Shown piece by piece: positions 27,588-36,043 of a stretch of DNA of 64,000 bases. The translations under genes and the position numbers were made by a program. The stretch lies in NCBI RefSeq assembly GCF_012568245.1, contig NZ_CP046188.1, positions 250,233 to 314,232 of the forward strand, in the 5' to 3' direction. The stretch is from Enterobacteriaceae endosymbiont of Donacia thalassina (GTDB taxonomy: Bacteria; Pseudomonadota; Gammaproteobacteria; Enterobacterales; Enterobacteriaceae). The notes under the pieces were generated by a model that saw only the letters and a list, made by a program, of their open reading frames with translations, did no database searches and had not been told where the DNA came from. Numbering within the stretch: the stretch's first letter is position 1; every line of letters begins with the position of its first letter.

Positions 27588-28229
27588 TTAAATTAAATTT
27601 TTTATTGCTGGTTTTACAATAACATTACTACCAGTATATCCTGGAATTGCTCCTTTTATTAGTAATAAATTTTTTATAATATCTAATTTAATTATATGTA
27701 AATTCTGAACAGTAATTTTTTTATTACCTAATTGTCCAGCCATTTTTTTACCTTTAAAGACTTTTCCAGGAGTTTGATTTTGTCCAATAGATCCTGGAAC
27801 TCTATGTGATAGAGAATTTCCATGACTTGCATCTTGAGTTTTAAAATTCCATTTTTTTACAGTTCCTGCAAATCCTTTTCCTTTTGATATGCCTGTAACA
27901 TCTACCATAACTATTTGTTTAAAAATATCAATATTTATTTTTTGTCCTATATAAAATTTTTGTTGATTATAATCTTTAAGTCGATATTCCCATAAAATAT
28001 ATCCTGCTTCTGTTTTTGCTTTAGCAAAATGTCCTATTTCTGCTTTATTCATACGACTTGTTTTTTTAAATCCTGTTGTCATTTGAATTGCATTATATCC
28101 ATCATTTAAAATAGTTTTAATTTGAGTAATACGAATAGTTTCAAACTGTATAACAGTTATTGGTATGGATATACCTTCTTTAGTAAAAATTCTAGTCATA
28201 CCCATTTTTTTTCCTATTAATCCAATCAT
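27588..28229 (-). CDS. rplC: 50S ribosomal protein L3
   Basis: L3 starts 50S assembly and extends a loop to the peptidyl transferase centre. The 213 residues match E. coli (209). [15 protein letters not shown] opens the protein; [19 protein letters not shown] near residue 118 and [38 protein letters not shown] segments near 140-172 are strongly conserved, including the Gln that is methylated in E. coli L3. It is the second gene of the S10 operon. Confidence 0.98.
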   Translation of the reverse strand: MIGLIGKKMGMTRIFTKEGISIPITVIQFETIRITQIKTILNDGYNAIQMTTGFKKTSRMNKAEIGHFAKAKTEAGYILWEYRLKDYNQQKFYIGQKINIDIFKQIVMVDVTGISKGKGFAGTVKKWNFKTQDASHGNSLSHRVPGSIGQNQTPGKVFKGKKMAGQLGNKKITVQNLHIIKLDIIKNLLLIKGAIPGYTGSNVIVKPAIKNLI

Positions 28230-28277
28230 ATATTATATATACTCTGTTTATATGTTAAAAAATTATAATAGATTTTA

Positions 28278-28616
<339 letters not shown>

Positions 28617-28624
28617 TTAAATAA

Positions 28625-28646
28625 CTCTCTATATATATATTGAGAG
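28625..28646. repeat. Short dyad in the S10 operon leader
   Basis: CTCTC (28625-28629) and GAGAG (28642-28646) with an A/T spacer lie 36 bases upstream of the rpsJ start. It would fall in the S10 leader RNA. In E. coli the leader forms the L4-responsive attenuator; this dyad is much shorter and no homologous structure can be claimed. Confidence 0.3.
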
Positions 28647-28822
28647 ACCTATTTTATTTTATAAAAATAAAAATCATATTATTATGACTTATAAACTACA
28701 AATAAAGCAATATATTTAATTTATAAAAGTTAAAAAACTATATAATAGTAATTATTAATATAATTTCAAATTTTAATTATTTAAAATATATTTTATTTTA
28801 AAATATTTTATATATACTTAAC

Positions 28823-29257
28823 ATGACAAAAAAATATAATAATATAACATTGTTAGCTTTTGATTATGGAACTAAAAATATAGGAGTTGCTGTCGGACAA
28901 AGTTTAATACGTATAGCTCATAAATTAAAAGTTATTAAAAATAAAAAATCAGGTGATATTAATTGGAATGAATTCAATAATTTAATTATTCAATGGGAAC
29001 CTAAAAAAATTATAATTGGATTACCATTACAAATGGATGGTAGTTATCAATATATTACTTTCTTAGCTAAGAAATTTGCTTTTAATATAAAAAAAAAATT
29101 TAATATTGAAATAATATTTCATGATGAAAGGTTGAGTACTATTGAAGCTAAGTATATTTTATTTTCAAAAGGAGGTTGGAAAAAATTAAAAAAAAGTGAT
29201 ATTAATTCATTATCAGCATGCATTATTTTACAAAGTTGGTTTGAAAATAATAAATAA
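28823..29257 (+). CDS. ruvX: Putative Holliday junction resolvase / pre-16S rRNA nuclease RuvX (YqgF)
   Basis: RuvX is an RNase H-fold nuclease; in E. coli it matures the 5' end of 16S rRNA. The 144 residues match E. coli (138). The metal-binding motifs are present: LLAFDYGTKNIGVAVG near residue 10, IIIGLPLQMDGS near residue 60, and HDERLSTIEA near residue 100; the final conserved Asp lies in KSDINSLSACIILQSW. It begins a plus-strand run with yggT and hemW, in the order of the E. coli yqgF-yggT-yggW region; yggS, yggU and rdgB are gone. Confidence 0.94.
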   Translation: MTKKYNNITLLAFDYGTKNIGVAVGQSLIRIAHKLKVIKNKKSGDINWNEFNNLIIQWEPKKIIIGLPLQMDGSYQYITFLAKKFAFNIKKKFNIEIIFHDERLSTIEAKYILFSKGGWKKLKKSDINSLSACIILQSWFENNK

Positions 29258-29324
29258 AATAATTATTAATTATTTTAAATTATTTCATAAAAATATATTT
29301 TATGTAATTTGAGGTTATTATGAT

Positions 29325-29885
29325 ATGGTAGTAATGATATGTTTGTATAAACATTTAATTGAAATTATGATCTTAATATTTTTATTAAGATTATGGATTT
29401 ATTTTTCTGTTAATAATTATTATAATTTTTTTGTAAAATTTATTATTTCATTAACAAATATTTTTTTAAAATATATTCAGAAGGTTATTTTTATTAAAAA
29501 TAGAAATGAAATATTATCAAAAATCATAATATTAATTTTACTATTTTTTAAATATCCATTATTAATTTTAGTTCAAGATAAAAATTTATTTTTTCGTATT
29601 TTTGGTTTATACATATTTGTAAGTATATTAACTTTTTTAAAGTTTTTTGGATATTTATTTTTTTGGTTAATTACAATATATTTAATATCTAATATTTTTC
29701 GTATTCAGAATAATAATTTTAATGATCTTTTAGATATATTTATAAATCAAATTGGTAATATTACAAAATTATTTTTTTTAAATATTGATAATATTAGTAT
29801 ATTTTTGTTTATTATTAATATAATTTTATATTTTTTGAATAATATATTTATGAATTTATTTTCTCAATTTTGGTTTTTAATATAA
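29325..29885 (+). CDS. yggT: YggT-family inner-membrane protein
   Basis: This is a small membrane protein of unknown exact function; the family has been linked to osmotic stress and to membrane or cell division organisation. The 186 residues match E. coli YggT (188), which is a tandem of two YGGT domains. Hydrophobic segments fill most of it, with the family feature LLRLWIYF near residue 19 and a repeated half after residue 95. The start follows GAGG at 29311-29314. It lies between ruvX and hemW. Retention in a reduced genome suggests it matters, and its conservation is low apart from the pattern. Confidence 0.85.
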   Translation: MVVMICLYKHLIEIMILIFLLRLWIYFSVNNYYNFFVKFIISLTNIFLKYIQKVIFIKNRNEILSKIIILILLFFKYPLLILVQDKNLFFRIFGLYIFVSILTFLKFFGYLFFWLITIYLISNIFRIQNNNFNDLLDIFINQIGNITKLFFLNIDNISIFLFIINIILYFLNNIFMNLFSQFWFLI

Positions 29886-29894
29886 ACAAATCAT

Positions 29895-31043
29895 ATGACT
29901 TATTTTAATAAATATTATAGTTTATATATTCACATACCTTGGTGTTTAAAAAAATGTCCTTATTGTGATTTTTATTCAACTATTTTTACAAAAAATAGTA
30001 AACAAATATATGAACAATATATAAAAAGTTTATTATTAGATTTAGAAAAAACTTTATTTTTTGTTAAAAAAAAAATTTATATTAAAAGTATCTTTTTAGG
30101 TGGAGGTACTCCAAGTTTATTAGATGAAGAATTAATATTTTTTCTTTTAAATGAAATAAAAAAAAAAATAAATGTTTTAAAATTAGTCGAAATTACTATT
30201 GAAATAAATCCATCTTCTATATCTGATAAAAAAATTAAAAGTTATATAAATAGTGGTATTAATCGTTTTTCTATTGGAGTTCAAAGTTTTAATAATAAAA
30301 ATTTAAAAATTTTAGGAAGATTACATAATTCTGCAGAAGCTATTAATGCTATTAATATTTTAATTAAAAGAAAAATTTCAAATTTTAATTTAGATATAAT
30401 GTATGGAATACCTGGGCAATCATTAAAAAATGCTTATGATGATTTATATCAAGCAATTTTATTTAAACCTAATCATATTTCATGGTATCAATTAACTATT
30501 GAAAAAAATACAATTTTTGAAAAATTTAAACCTAAAAATTTATTAAATGATGATTTATTATGGAAAATATTTTTACAAGGTAGAAAAATATTTTTTAAAC
30601 ATAAATATTTTCAATATGAAATATCTTCTTTTGTAAAAGAAAAAAAATTTATGTGTAAACATAATTTAAATTATTGGTATTTTGGTAATTATTTAGGAAT
30701 TGGTTGTGGTTCACATAGTAAAATTACTTTATTAAATAATAAAATTATTAGAATTGTTAAAAACAATAGTATAAAACAATACATAAATAATAATTTTATT
30801 CATTCTATAAAAACAGTTTCATATAAAGAAATAATATTTGAATTTTTTTTAAATCGTTTTAGATTATATAAAAAAATTTATAAAAAAGAATTTAAAAAAG
30901 CTACTGGTATAGAATTAATAAAAATTAAATCTTTAATTAAAGAAGGAATAAAATTAGATTATTTAAAAGAAAATAATGATTATTTATTTATAACAAATAA
31001 AGGATATCTATATTTAAATAATTTATTAGAAATTTTTATTTAG
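29895..31043 (+). CDS. hemW: Radical SAM heme chaperone HemW
   Basis: HemW binds heme and delivers it to respiratory proteins; it was long annotated as an oxygen-independent coproporphyrinogen oxidase. The 382 residues match E. coli (378). The radical SAM cluster motif is CLKKCPYC (C17, C21, C24) followed by DFYS; GGGTPSLL near residue 70, INRFSIGVQSF, DIMYGIPGQS and HNLNYWYFGNYLGIGCGSHS are present. A run of ten A occurs near 30066-30075. It has the CxxxCxxC spacing but not the extra Cys of HemN. Its last eight bases overlap trmB on the other strand. Confidence 0.94.
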   Translation: MTYFNKYYSLYIHIPWCLKKCPYCDFYSTIFTKNSKQIYEQYIKSLLLDLEKTLFFVKKKIYIKSIFLGGGTPSLLDEELIFFLLNEIKKKINVLKLVEITIEINPSSISDKKIKSYINSGINRFSIGVQSFNNKNLKILGRLHNSAEAINAINILIKRKISNFNLDIMYGIPGQSLKNAYDDLYQAILFKPNHISWYQLTIEKNTIFEKFKPKNLLNDDLLWKIFLQGRKIFFKHKYFQYEISSFVKEKKFMCKHNLNYWYFGNYLGIGCGSHSKITLLNNKIIRIVKNNSIKQYINNNFIHSIKTVSYKEIIFEFFLNRFRLYKKIYKKEFKKATGIELIKIKSLIKEGIKLDYLKENNDYLFITNKGYLYLNNLLEIFI

Positions 31044-31731
31044 ATAAAATAATTTTTTTATATTCTATGTAATATATACTTTTTTTTTTTTTCTTTGCTT
31101 TATTAAAAAATTTACTATTTCTTAAATATAAATTAATATTTTGATATATATTTTTATATTTATAAGATTTTAAAATTATAAAATTTTTATTATTAATATT
31201 TTTTATATCAGATATAATATTATTTTTATAATCTTCACAATCAGTAATTATATATAATATACCGTAATTTATTAATTTTAAAAAAATAATTTTTAAAAAA
31301 TCTATTTTTAATAATCGTCTTTTTTTATGTTTGTTTTTTTGCCAAGGATCAGGAAAATATAATTGAATTATTTTAATTGAACAATCAGGTATCATATTTT
31401 TTAAAACTAAAAAAGCATCATAATAAATTAATTTTAAATTTTTAATTTTATTTTCTTTTATTTTACAAAGATATTTTATAATCCCTGGTAAAAAAACTTC
31501 TATACCAATAAAGTTATATTGTATATTTTTCATAGCAAAATTAATCAGATTATTATCTAAACCAAAACCAATATCAATAATTATTGATAATTTATTATTA
31601 AAAATATTTATAAAATTTAAATTCTTATTCTGATAATTAATATTAAAAATATTAAAATATTTGTCAAAAATTATTTGTTTAGATTTTTTTAATTTTCTAT
31701 AACGACAAACAAAACTTTTTATATTATTCAT
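31036..31731 (-). CDS. trmB: tRNA (guanine-N7-)-methyltransferase TrmB, diverged
   Basis: TrmB makes m7G46 in many tRNAs using SAM. The 231 residues match E. coli (239). IDIGFGLD (family EIGFGMG) near residue 53, FIGIEVFLPG near 75, DAFLVLKNMIPD near 105, and the hallmark YFPDPWQKNKHKKRR near 125 are present. Changes stand out: the SAM loop has lost its second Gly and Glu, and the C-terminal TxFExRG motif is reduced to SKFFNKAK. A run of 13 A (31080-31092) lies near the 3' end. It may be partly degenerate. The E. coli neighbours yggL and mutY are missing. Confidence 0.87.
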   Translation of the reverse strand: MNNIKSFVCRYRKLKKSKQIIFDKYFNIFNINYQNKNLNFINIFNNKLSIIIDIGFGLDNNLINFAMKNIQYNFIGIEVFLPGIIKYLCKIKENKIKNLKLIYYDAFLVLKNMIPDCSIKIIQLYFPDPWQKNKHKKRRLLKIDFLKIIFLKLINYGILYIITDCEDYKNNIISDIKNINNKNFIILKSYKYKNIYQNINLYLRNSKFFNKAKKKKKSIYYIEYKKIILSK

Positions 31732-31814
31732 ATTTTTTAAAATCAGTAAATAATTTTCGAAATATTTAATTATATATTAATATATTAATAAAATAAAATA
31801 TAGAAGAAAATTTT

Positions 31815-32057
31815 ATGCAAAAAAAAATTTTTTGTGTTTATCTACAATGTAGAATGGAAAAATTAAATTATAAAGTATATCCAGGACATATAGGAGATAT
31901 AATCTATAATCATATATCTAAAAATGCATGGATGAAATGGTTAACATATCAAACTAAATTAATTAATGAAAAAAAATTAAATATGACAAAAAAAAAAGAT
32001 ATTTTTTTCTTAGAAAAAGAAATGATTAATTTTTTATTTAAAAATAATAAAATTTAA
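31815..32057 (+). CDS. yggX: Fe(2+)-trafficking / oxidative damage protection protein YggX
   Basis: YggX protects iron-sulfur clusters from oxidative damage. The 80 residues are shorter than E. coli (91) because the C-terminal tail is missing; the core is complete: IFCVYLQCRMEKL with the conserved Cys near residue 7, YPGHIGDIIYNHISKNAW and INEKKLNM. In E. coli it follows mutY, which is absent here. It probably works with other iron-sulfur genes kept in the genome (miaB, hemW and fldA are in this window). Confidence 0.93.
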   Translation: MQKKIFCVYLQCRMEKLNYKVYPGHIGDIIYNHISKNAWMKWLTYQTKLINEKKLNMTKKKDIFFLEKEMINFLFKNNKI

Positions 32058-32069
32058 TTTTTAATAAAA

Positions 32070-32142
32070 TGGAGCTAAGCGGGATTGAACCGCTGACCCT
32101 CTGCGTGCAAAGCAGATGCTCTACCAACTGAGCTATAGCCCC
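32070..32142 (-). tRNA. alaT: tRNA-Ala (anticodon TGC)
   Basis: The 73-nt gene starts GGGGCTATAGCTCAG, closes with TAGCTCC and discriminator A, and has anticodon TGC in CTGCTTTGCACGCAG. CCA is not encoded (TTT follows). It lies eight bases downstream of tRNA-Ile in the order and on the strand seen in ribosomal RNA operon spacers, but no rRNA flanks it here. Confidence 0.96.
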
Positions 32143-32150
32143 TAAACATA

Positions 32151-32224
32151 TAGGCTTGAGTGGATTTGAACCACCGACCTCACCCTTATCAGGGGTGTGC
32201 TCTAACCATCTGAGCTACAAGCCT
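32151..32224 (-). tRNA. ileT: tRNA-Ile (anticodon GAT)
   Basis: The 74-nt gene starts AGGCTTGTAGCTCAG and closes with CAAGCCT and discriminator A. The anticodon GAT lies in CCCCTGATAAGGGTG. CCA is not encoded. It precedes tRNA-Ala in transcription, as in enteric rRNA spacers. The gene order suggests that the pair was left behind when an rRNA operon broke up. Confidence 0.96.
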
Positions 32225-32311
32225 AATAATACTATATTAAATATATTTTAATTAATTCATATTTTCATGTAAATGTCAATAATAATTATTATATATATTA
32301 AAAATATAAAC

Positions 32312-32333
32312 TTTCTTTTTTTATAAAAAGAAA
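32312..32333. repeat. 9-bp inverted repeat between tRNA-Ile and rmuC
   Basis: TTTCTTTTT (32312-32320), loop TTAT, AAAAAGAAA (32325-32333). It lies 36 bases before rmuC in a gap that must contain promoters for both the tRNA pair (minus) and rmuC (plus). The stem contains one C/G pair only. Confidence 0.3.
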
Positions 32334-32369
32334 TCATAATAATATTTTTTTAAAAGGTTAATATATTTA

Positions 32370-33710
32370 ATGTTTTTTTATAAAAAATTTATTTATTTTT
32401 TTGTACAATTCTTGTTTATTATTATATTTTTTTTTTATAAAAAAAAAAAACAAATTTCTGAAAAATATTTAATAAAAAAAATCAAAGAAAATAGACAATT
32501 AGAAATTGAATTAATAAAAAAAATAGCACAAATAGAATTTTTACAAAAAATAAAAATAAAAAATAAATCTTTGAATAAAATAGTATCTAATCAAATTAAA
32601 ATAATATTACATTTAAAGATAAAAGTTGAGGAACTTAAAACCAAATTAAATAATACTATTATTTTTTTTGATAAGAAAGAAAAATTAATTATTAATAATA
32701 ATCATTATATAAATACAGAATTTCAAAATTTAGCTAATCAAATTTTAGAAAAAAGTGAAAAAAGAATAAATAAATACAATAATCAAAATATAAAAAATAT
32801 TATTTATCCTCTAAATATAAAATTAGAATCTTTAAAAGAACAATTACAGAAAAATTTAAATCAGGAATCTTTAGAAAGAAATATATTAACTAATGAAATT
32901 CAAAATTTGAAAAAATTAAATATAAATATTTCTCAAGAAGCTATTAATCTTACTAATGCTTTAAAGGGAAATAATAAAATCCAAGGTATTTGGGGAGAAT
33001 TAGTTTTAAATAAAATTTTAGAATCTTCTGGATTAAGAAATGGACACGAATATGAAACACAAAAAAAAATTGAACTAGAAAACAAAGAAAAAATACAACC
33101 AGATGTAATTATTAATTTACCTTATGATAAAAAGGTAATTATAGATTCTAAAATGACTTTAATAGCCTATGAACGCTATTTTAATACTAATGATAAAAAT
33201 CAACAAAAAAAAGCATTAAATGATCATATATTAGCTATTCGTAATCATTTACGAATACTAAGTAATAAAAAATATCAATGTTTGTCTAAATTAAAATTAT
33301 TAGATTATATTATAATGTTTATTCCTATTGAATCTGCTTTTTCATTAGCAATAAATTTTAAACCTTCTTTATTATATGAAGCTTTAAAGTTAAATATTAT
33401 GTTAGTTAGTCCTACAACATTAATGATTTCATTAAGAACTATTGAAAATTTATGGCGTTTTGATAAACAAAATAAAAATTCTTTAGTTATTGCTAGTAAA
33501 GCTTCAAAATTATATGACAAAATTAGATTATTTGTGGAAGATATATATATTTTTGAAAAAAATTTTAATAAATTACAAATTAGTTATAATTCAGCTACTA
33601 AAAAATTATTTAAAGGAAAAGGTAATATAATTTCTCAAGCTGAAAATTTTCGTAATTTAGGGATAGAAACAATAAATAAAATTAATAAAAATTTTATAAA
33701 CAAAAATTAA
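32370..33710 (+). CDS. rmuC: DNA recombination protein RmuC
   Basis: RmuC limits inversion at short inverted repeats and carries a predicted nuclease-like fold. The 446 residues match E. coli (475). One N-terminal membrane segment (about residues 4-23) is followed by a Lys-rich coiled coil to about 190, then the RmuC domain with QGIWGELVLNKILESSGL, QPDVIINLPYDKKVIIDSKMTL and MFIPIESAF. It lies between the tRNA pair and a decayed stretch. In E. coli it is close to udp and ubiE; these are absent here. Confidence 0.92.
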   Translation: MFFYKKFIYFFVQFLFIIIFFFYKKKKQISEKYLIKKIKENRQLEIELIKKIAQIEFLQKIKIKNKSLNKIVSNQIKIILHLKIKVEELKTKLNNTIIFFDKKEKLIINNNHYINTEFQNLANQILEKSEKRINKYNNQNIKNIIYPLNIKLESLKEQLQKNLNQESLERNILTNEIQNLKKLNINISQEAINLTNALKGNNKIQGIWGELVLNKILESSGLRNGHEYETQKKIELENKEKIQPDVIINLPYDKKVIIDSKMTLIAYERYFNTNDKNQQKKALNDHILAIRNHLRILSNKKYQCLSKLKLLDYIIMFIPIESAFSLAINFKPSLLYEALKLNIMLVSPTTLMISLRTIENLWRFDKQNKNSLVIASKASKLYDKIRLFVEDIYIFEKNFNKLQISYNSATKKLFKGKGNIISQAENFRNLGIETINKINKNFINKN

Positions 33711-33742
33711 AAAATTTTTTAAATAAAATTTATAAAGAATAT

Positions 33743-33781
33743 ACTTATATTTAATATAAGTGTTTATTTAACAAATAAACA
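33743..33781 (+). repeat. Two tandem hairpins downstream of rmuC
   Basis: Hairpin 1: ACTTATAT (33743-33750), loop TTA, ATATAAGT (33754-33761). Hairpin 2: TGTTTATTT (33761-33769), loop AAC, AAATAAACA (33773-33781). They begin 33 bases after the rmuC stop and could protect or end its 3' end. Confidence 0.5.
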
Positions 33782-33814
33782 ATTTAAAAAAAATAAAGGT
33801 AATATTACTTATAA

Positions 33815-33838
33815 AGTAATTAAAAATTACTGTTTTTT
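33815..33838 (+). terminator. Intrinsic terminator downstream of rmuC
   Basis: AGTAATT (33815-33821), loop AAA, AATTACT (33825-33831), then G and six T (33833-33838). The layout is that of a rho-independent terminator on the plus strand, though the stem is weak. It most likely ends rmuC transcription before the decayed region. Confidence 0.6.
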
Positions 33839-33842
33839 AACA

Positions 33843-34433
33843 ATGAGTATGATTATACATCTTTATTATGCTTATTTATGGAATAATAATATTTTTAATA
33901 AAATATAAAAATTTTGTAGTAAAAGGACAATATGGTTTAGATTAATATAAAATTATTTATCTTCTAAAAAACAATTATTAGTTTTTAATTCAAAAATTGA
34001 ATTAATATTGCATTATTTTGTTCTTATATATTTATATTGTTGTAATACTTTTAATATTTTTTTTAAAATATTAAAATTTTGGGTTCATAGAATTTATAAA
34101 ATTATAATGCATTATTTTTCTGTTAATAAATGTGAATTAAAAAAATGTTTAGATATGAATATATTAATTAGTTTAACAAAATTATTTTTTCCTAATAAAT
34201 ATAGAACAAGTTTTATAAAAGATATTTAATTAATTTATAAAGAAAATTTATTAATTGGAACATATGCTCCATTTTTATTATTAAAAAAAATGTATAATTA
34301 AACATATAGAAATTTAAAGGATAGAAATAAAACTTCATTATTACCTAATTTTTTAAAAAAGATTATATTTTTAAAAAAAGAAAAATATTCAACTTTAAAT
34401 ATTCAAACAGAAAAAATTTATTTAATGTTTTAA
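33843..34433 (+). pseudogene. Decayed gene, one frame with four internal TAA stops
   Basis: A single plus-strand frame of 196 codons runs from ATG at 33843 to TAA at 34431. It is broken by TAA at 33906, 33948, 34227 and 34299. The longest open piece is 92 codons (33951-34226) with segments such as KFWVHRIYKIIMHYFSVNK and LFFPNKYRTSFIKDI; the next piece has LLIGTYAPFLLLKKMYN. The residue mix (W, H, G, P, C) is richer than random A/T sequence gives, and the frame stays constant across stops, as expected for a gene killed by point mutations. I do not recognise the family. By gene order pncB would be expected upstream of asnS, but I see no pncB motif. Confidence 0.5.
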
Positions 34434-34555
34434 TTTTAAATAAAAATATTTGAAATTATGATTTTGATAAATTAATATTTATTTTATAATAAAATAAATA
34501 TTAATTTTTAAATCTAACATAGAATTTTAAAATTCTAATTAAGAGAAAAATAATA
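34434..34555. other. Non-coding stretch upstream of asnS
   Basis: This A/T-rich sequence has no open frame and no strong dyad. It presumably holds the asnS promoter. Together with 33711-33842 and the broken frame it makes up an 845-bp gap without an intact gene, the longest in the window. Confidence 0.5.
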
Positions 34556-35956
34556 ATGTGTTTAATTTCTAGTATATCTCAATTAATAACTGGAAAAACA
34601 AGAATTAATAGTAAAATATCCATAGGAGGTTGGGTTCGTAATAAAAGACATTCTAAATTAGGTATGTCTTTTATTGATTTATATGATGGTTCATGTATAT
34701 ATGATATACAAGTTATTGCAAATAATAAATTAAGTAATTATGAAGATGAAATATTAAACATTACTAGTGGATGTTCTTTAAAAATTAAAGGAATATTTAA
34801 ATATTCACCTAAAAATTTACAAAAATATGAAATATATGCATTAAAAATAAAAATTATAGGCTGGGTAAATAATCCTGGAAAATATCCTATTTCTTCTAAA
34901 AAACATAGTTTTAAATATTTAAGAGAAGTATCTCATTTAAGATCTAGAACAAAAATAATAAGTTGTGTGACAAGAATAAAACATAATATAGCTTTATATA
35001 TACATAATTTTTTACATAAAAAAAATTTTTTTTGGATTAATACTCCTTTAATTACTACATTAGACACTGAAGGATCAGGAAAAATGTTTAGAGTGTCTAC
35101 TTTAGATTTATCTAATATTCAGTATACAAAAAATAAAAATATTTTTAAAAAAGATTTTTTTGGTAAAGAATCATTTTTAACTGTTTCTGGACAATTAAAT
35201 TTAGAAACATATGCATGTTCTATGTCAAAAGTTTATACATTTGGTCCTACATTTAGAGCTGAAAATTCAAATACTAAACGTCATTTAGCAGAATTCTGGA
35301 TGTTAGAAATAGAAATAGCATTTTCTAATTTAGAATATATTATTAATTTTATAGAAAAAATGTTAAAAAAAATTTTTAAATATGTTTTAAATTTTCATGA
35401 AAAAGAAATTTATTTTTTATCTAAAAAAATTGATAATGATTTATTTAATAAAATAAATAAAATTTTATTAAATAAGTTTAATATAATTGAATATACTGAT
35501 GCTATAAATATTTTAAAAAATTGTAAAGAAAAATTTTCTAATATAATTAGATGGGGTGAAGATCTTTCAATAGAACATGAAAAATATTTAACAAATAAAT
35601 ATTTTAATAATGCAGTAATAATATATAATTATCCTAAAAATATTAAAGCATTTTATATGTATTTAAATAATGATAAAAAAACTGTAGCATCAATGGATGT
35701 TTTATTACCTGATATAGGAGAAATTGTAGGAGGCTCACAACGAGAAAGCAGAATAGATATATTAGATGAAAGATTAAAAAATTTTAAACTTCATAAAAAT
35801 GATTATTGGTGGTATCGTGATTTAAGAAAATATGGGACTGTTCCTCATTCTGGATTTGGTTTAGGTTTTGAAAGATTAATATCATATATTACTGGAATAT
35901 ATAATATTAGAGATATAATTCCATTTCCTAGAACTCCTTATAATGCAAAATTTTAA
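34556..35956 (+). CDS. asnS: Asparaginyl-tRNA synthetase
   Basis: AsnS charges tRNA-Asn; it is a class IIb synthetase. The 466 residues equal E. coli. The N-terminal OB fold (about 1-100) has GGWVRNKRHSKLGMSFIDLYDGS; the catalytic domain has the LREVSHLRSRT entry, motif 2 in GPTFRAENSNTKRHLAEFWMLE and motif 3 in HSGFGLGFERLI, and ends RDIIPFPRTPYNAKF. The direct enzyme means no transamidation route is needed. asnS then porin is the E. coli order (asnS-ompF-aspC). Confidence 0.97.
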   Translation: MCLISSISQLITGKTRINSKISIGGWVRNKRHSKLGMSFIDLYDGSCIYDIQVIANNKLSNYEDEILNITSGCSLKIKGIFKYSPKNLQKYEIYALKIKIIGWVNNPGKYPISSKKHSFKYLREVSHLRSRTKIISCVTRIKHNIALYIHNFLHKKNFFWINTPLITTLDTEGSGKMFRVSTLDLSNIQYTKNKNIFKKDFFGKESFLTVSGQLNLETYACSMSKVYTFGPTFRAENSNTKRHLAEFWMLEIEIAFSNLEYIINFIEKMLKKIFKYVLNFHEKEIYFLSKKIDNDLFNKINKILLNKFNIIEYTDAINILKNCKEKFSNIIRWGEDLSIEHEKYLTNKYFNNAVIIYNYPKNIKAFYMYLNNDKKTVASMDVLLPDIGEIVGGSQRESRIDILDERLKNFKLHKNDYWWYRDLRKYGTVPHSGFGLGFERLISYITGIYNIRDIIPFPRTPYNAKF

Positions 35957-36043
35957 AATTTTCTATAAATATAAAAAAATTATTTTTTTATAAATTTTAT
36001 TTAAAATATAAATAAACAGTAATGATTAATAAGGATAAAAATT

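Noticed and set aside
29325..29885. yggT as a new membrane system component
   Set aside because: Length, tandem-domain pattern and position between ruvX and hemW fit the known YggT family, so novelty is not supported.
33843..34433. Identification of the broken frame as a pncB remnant
   Set aside because: Gene order suggested pncB, but none of its conserved motifs can be matched in any of the pieces.
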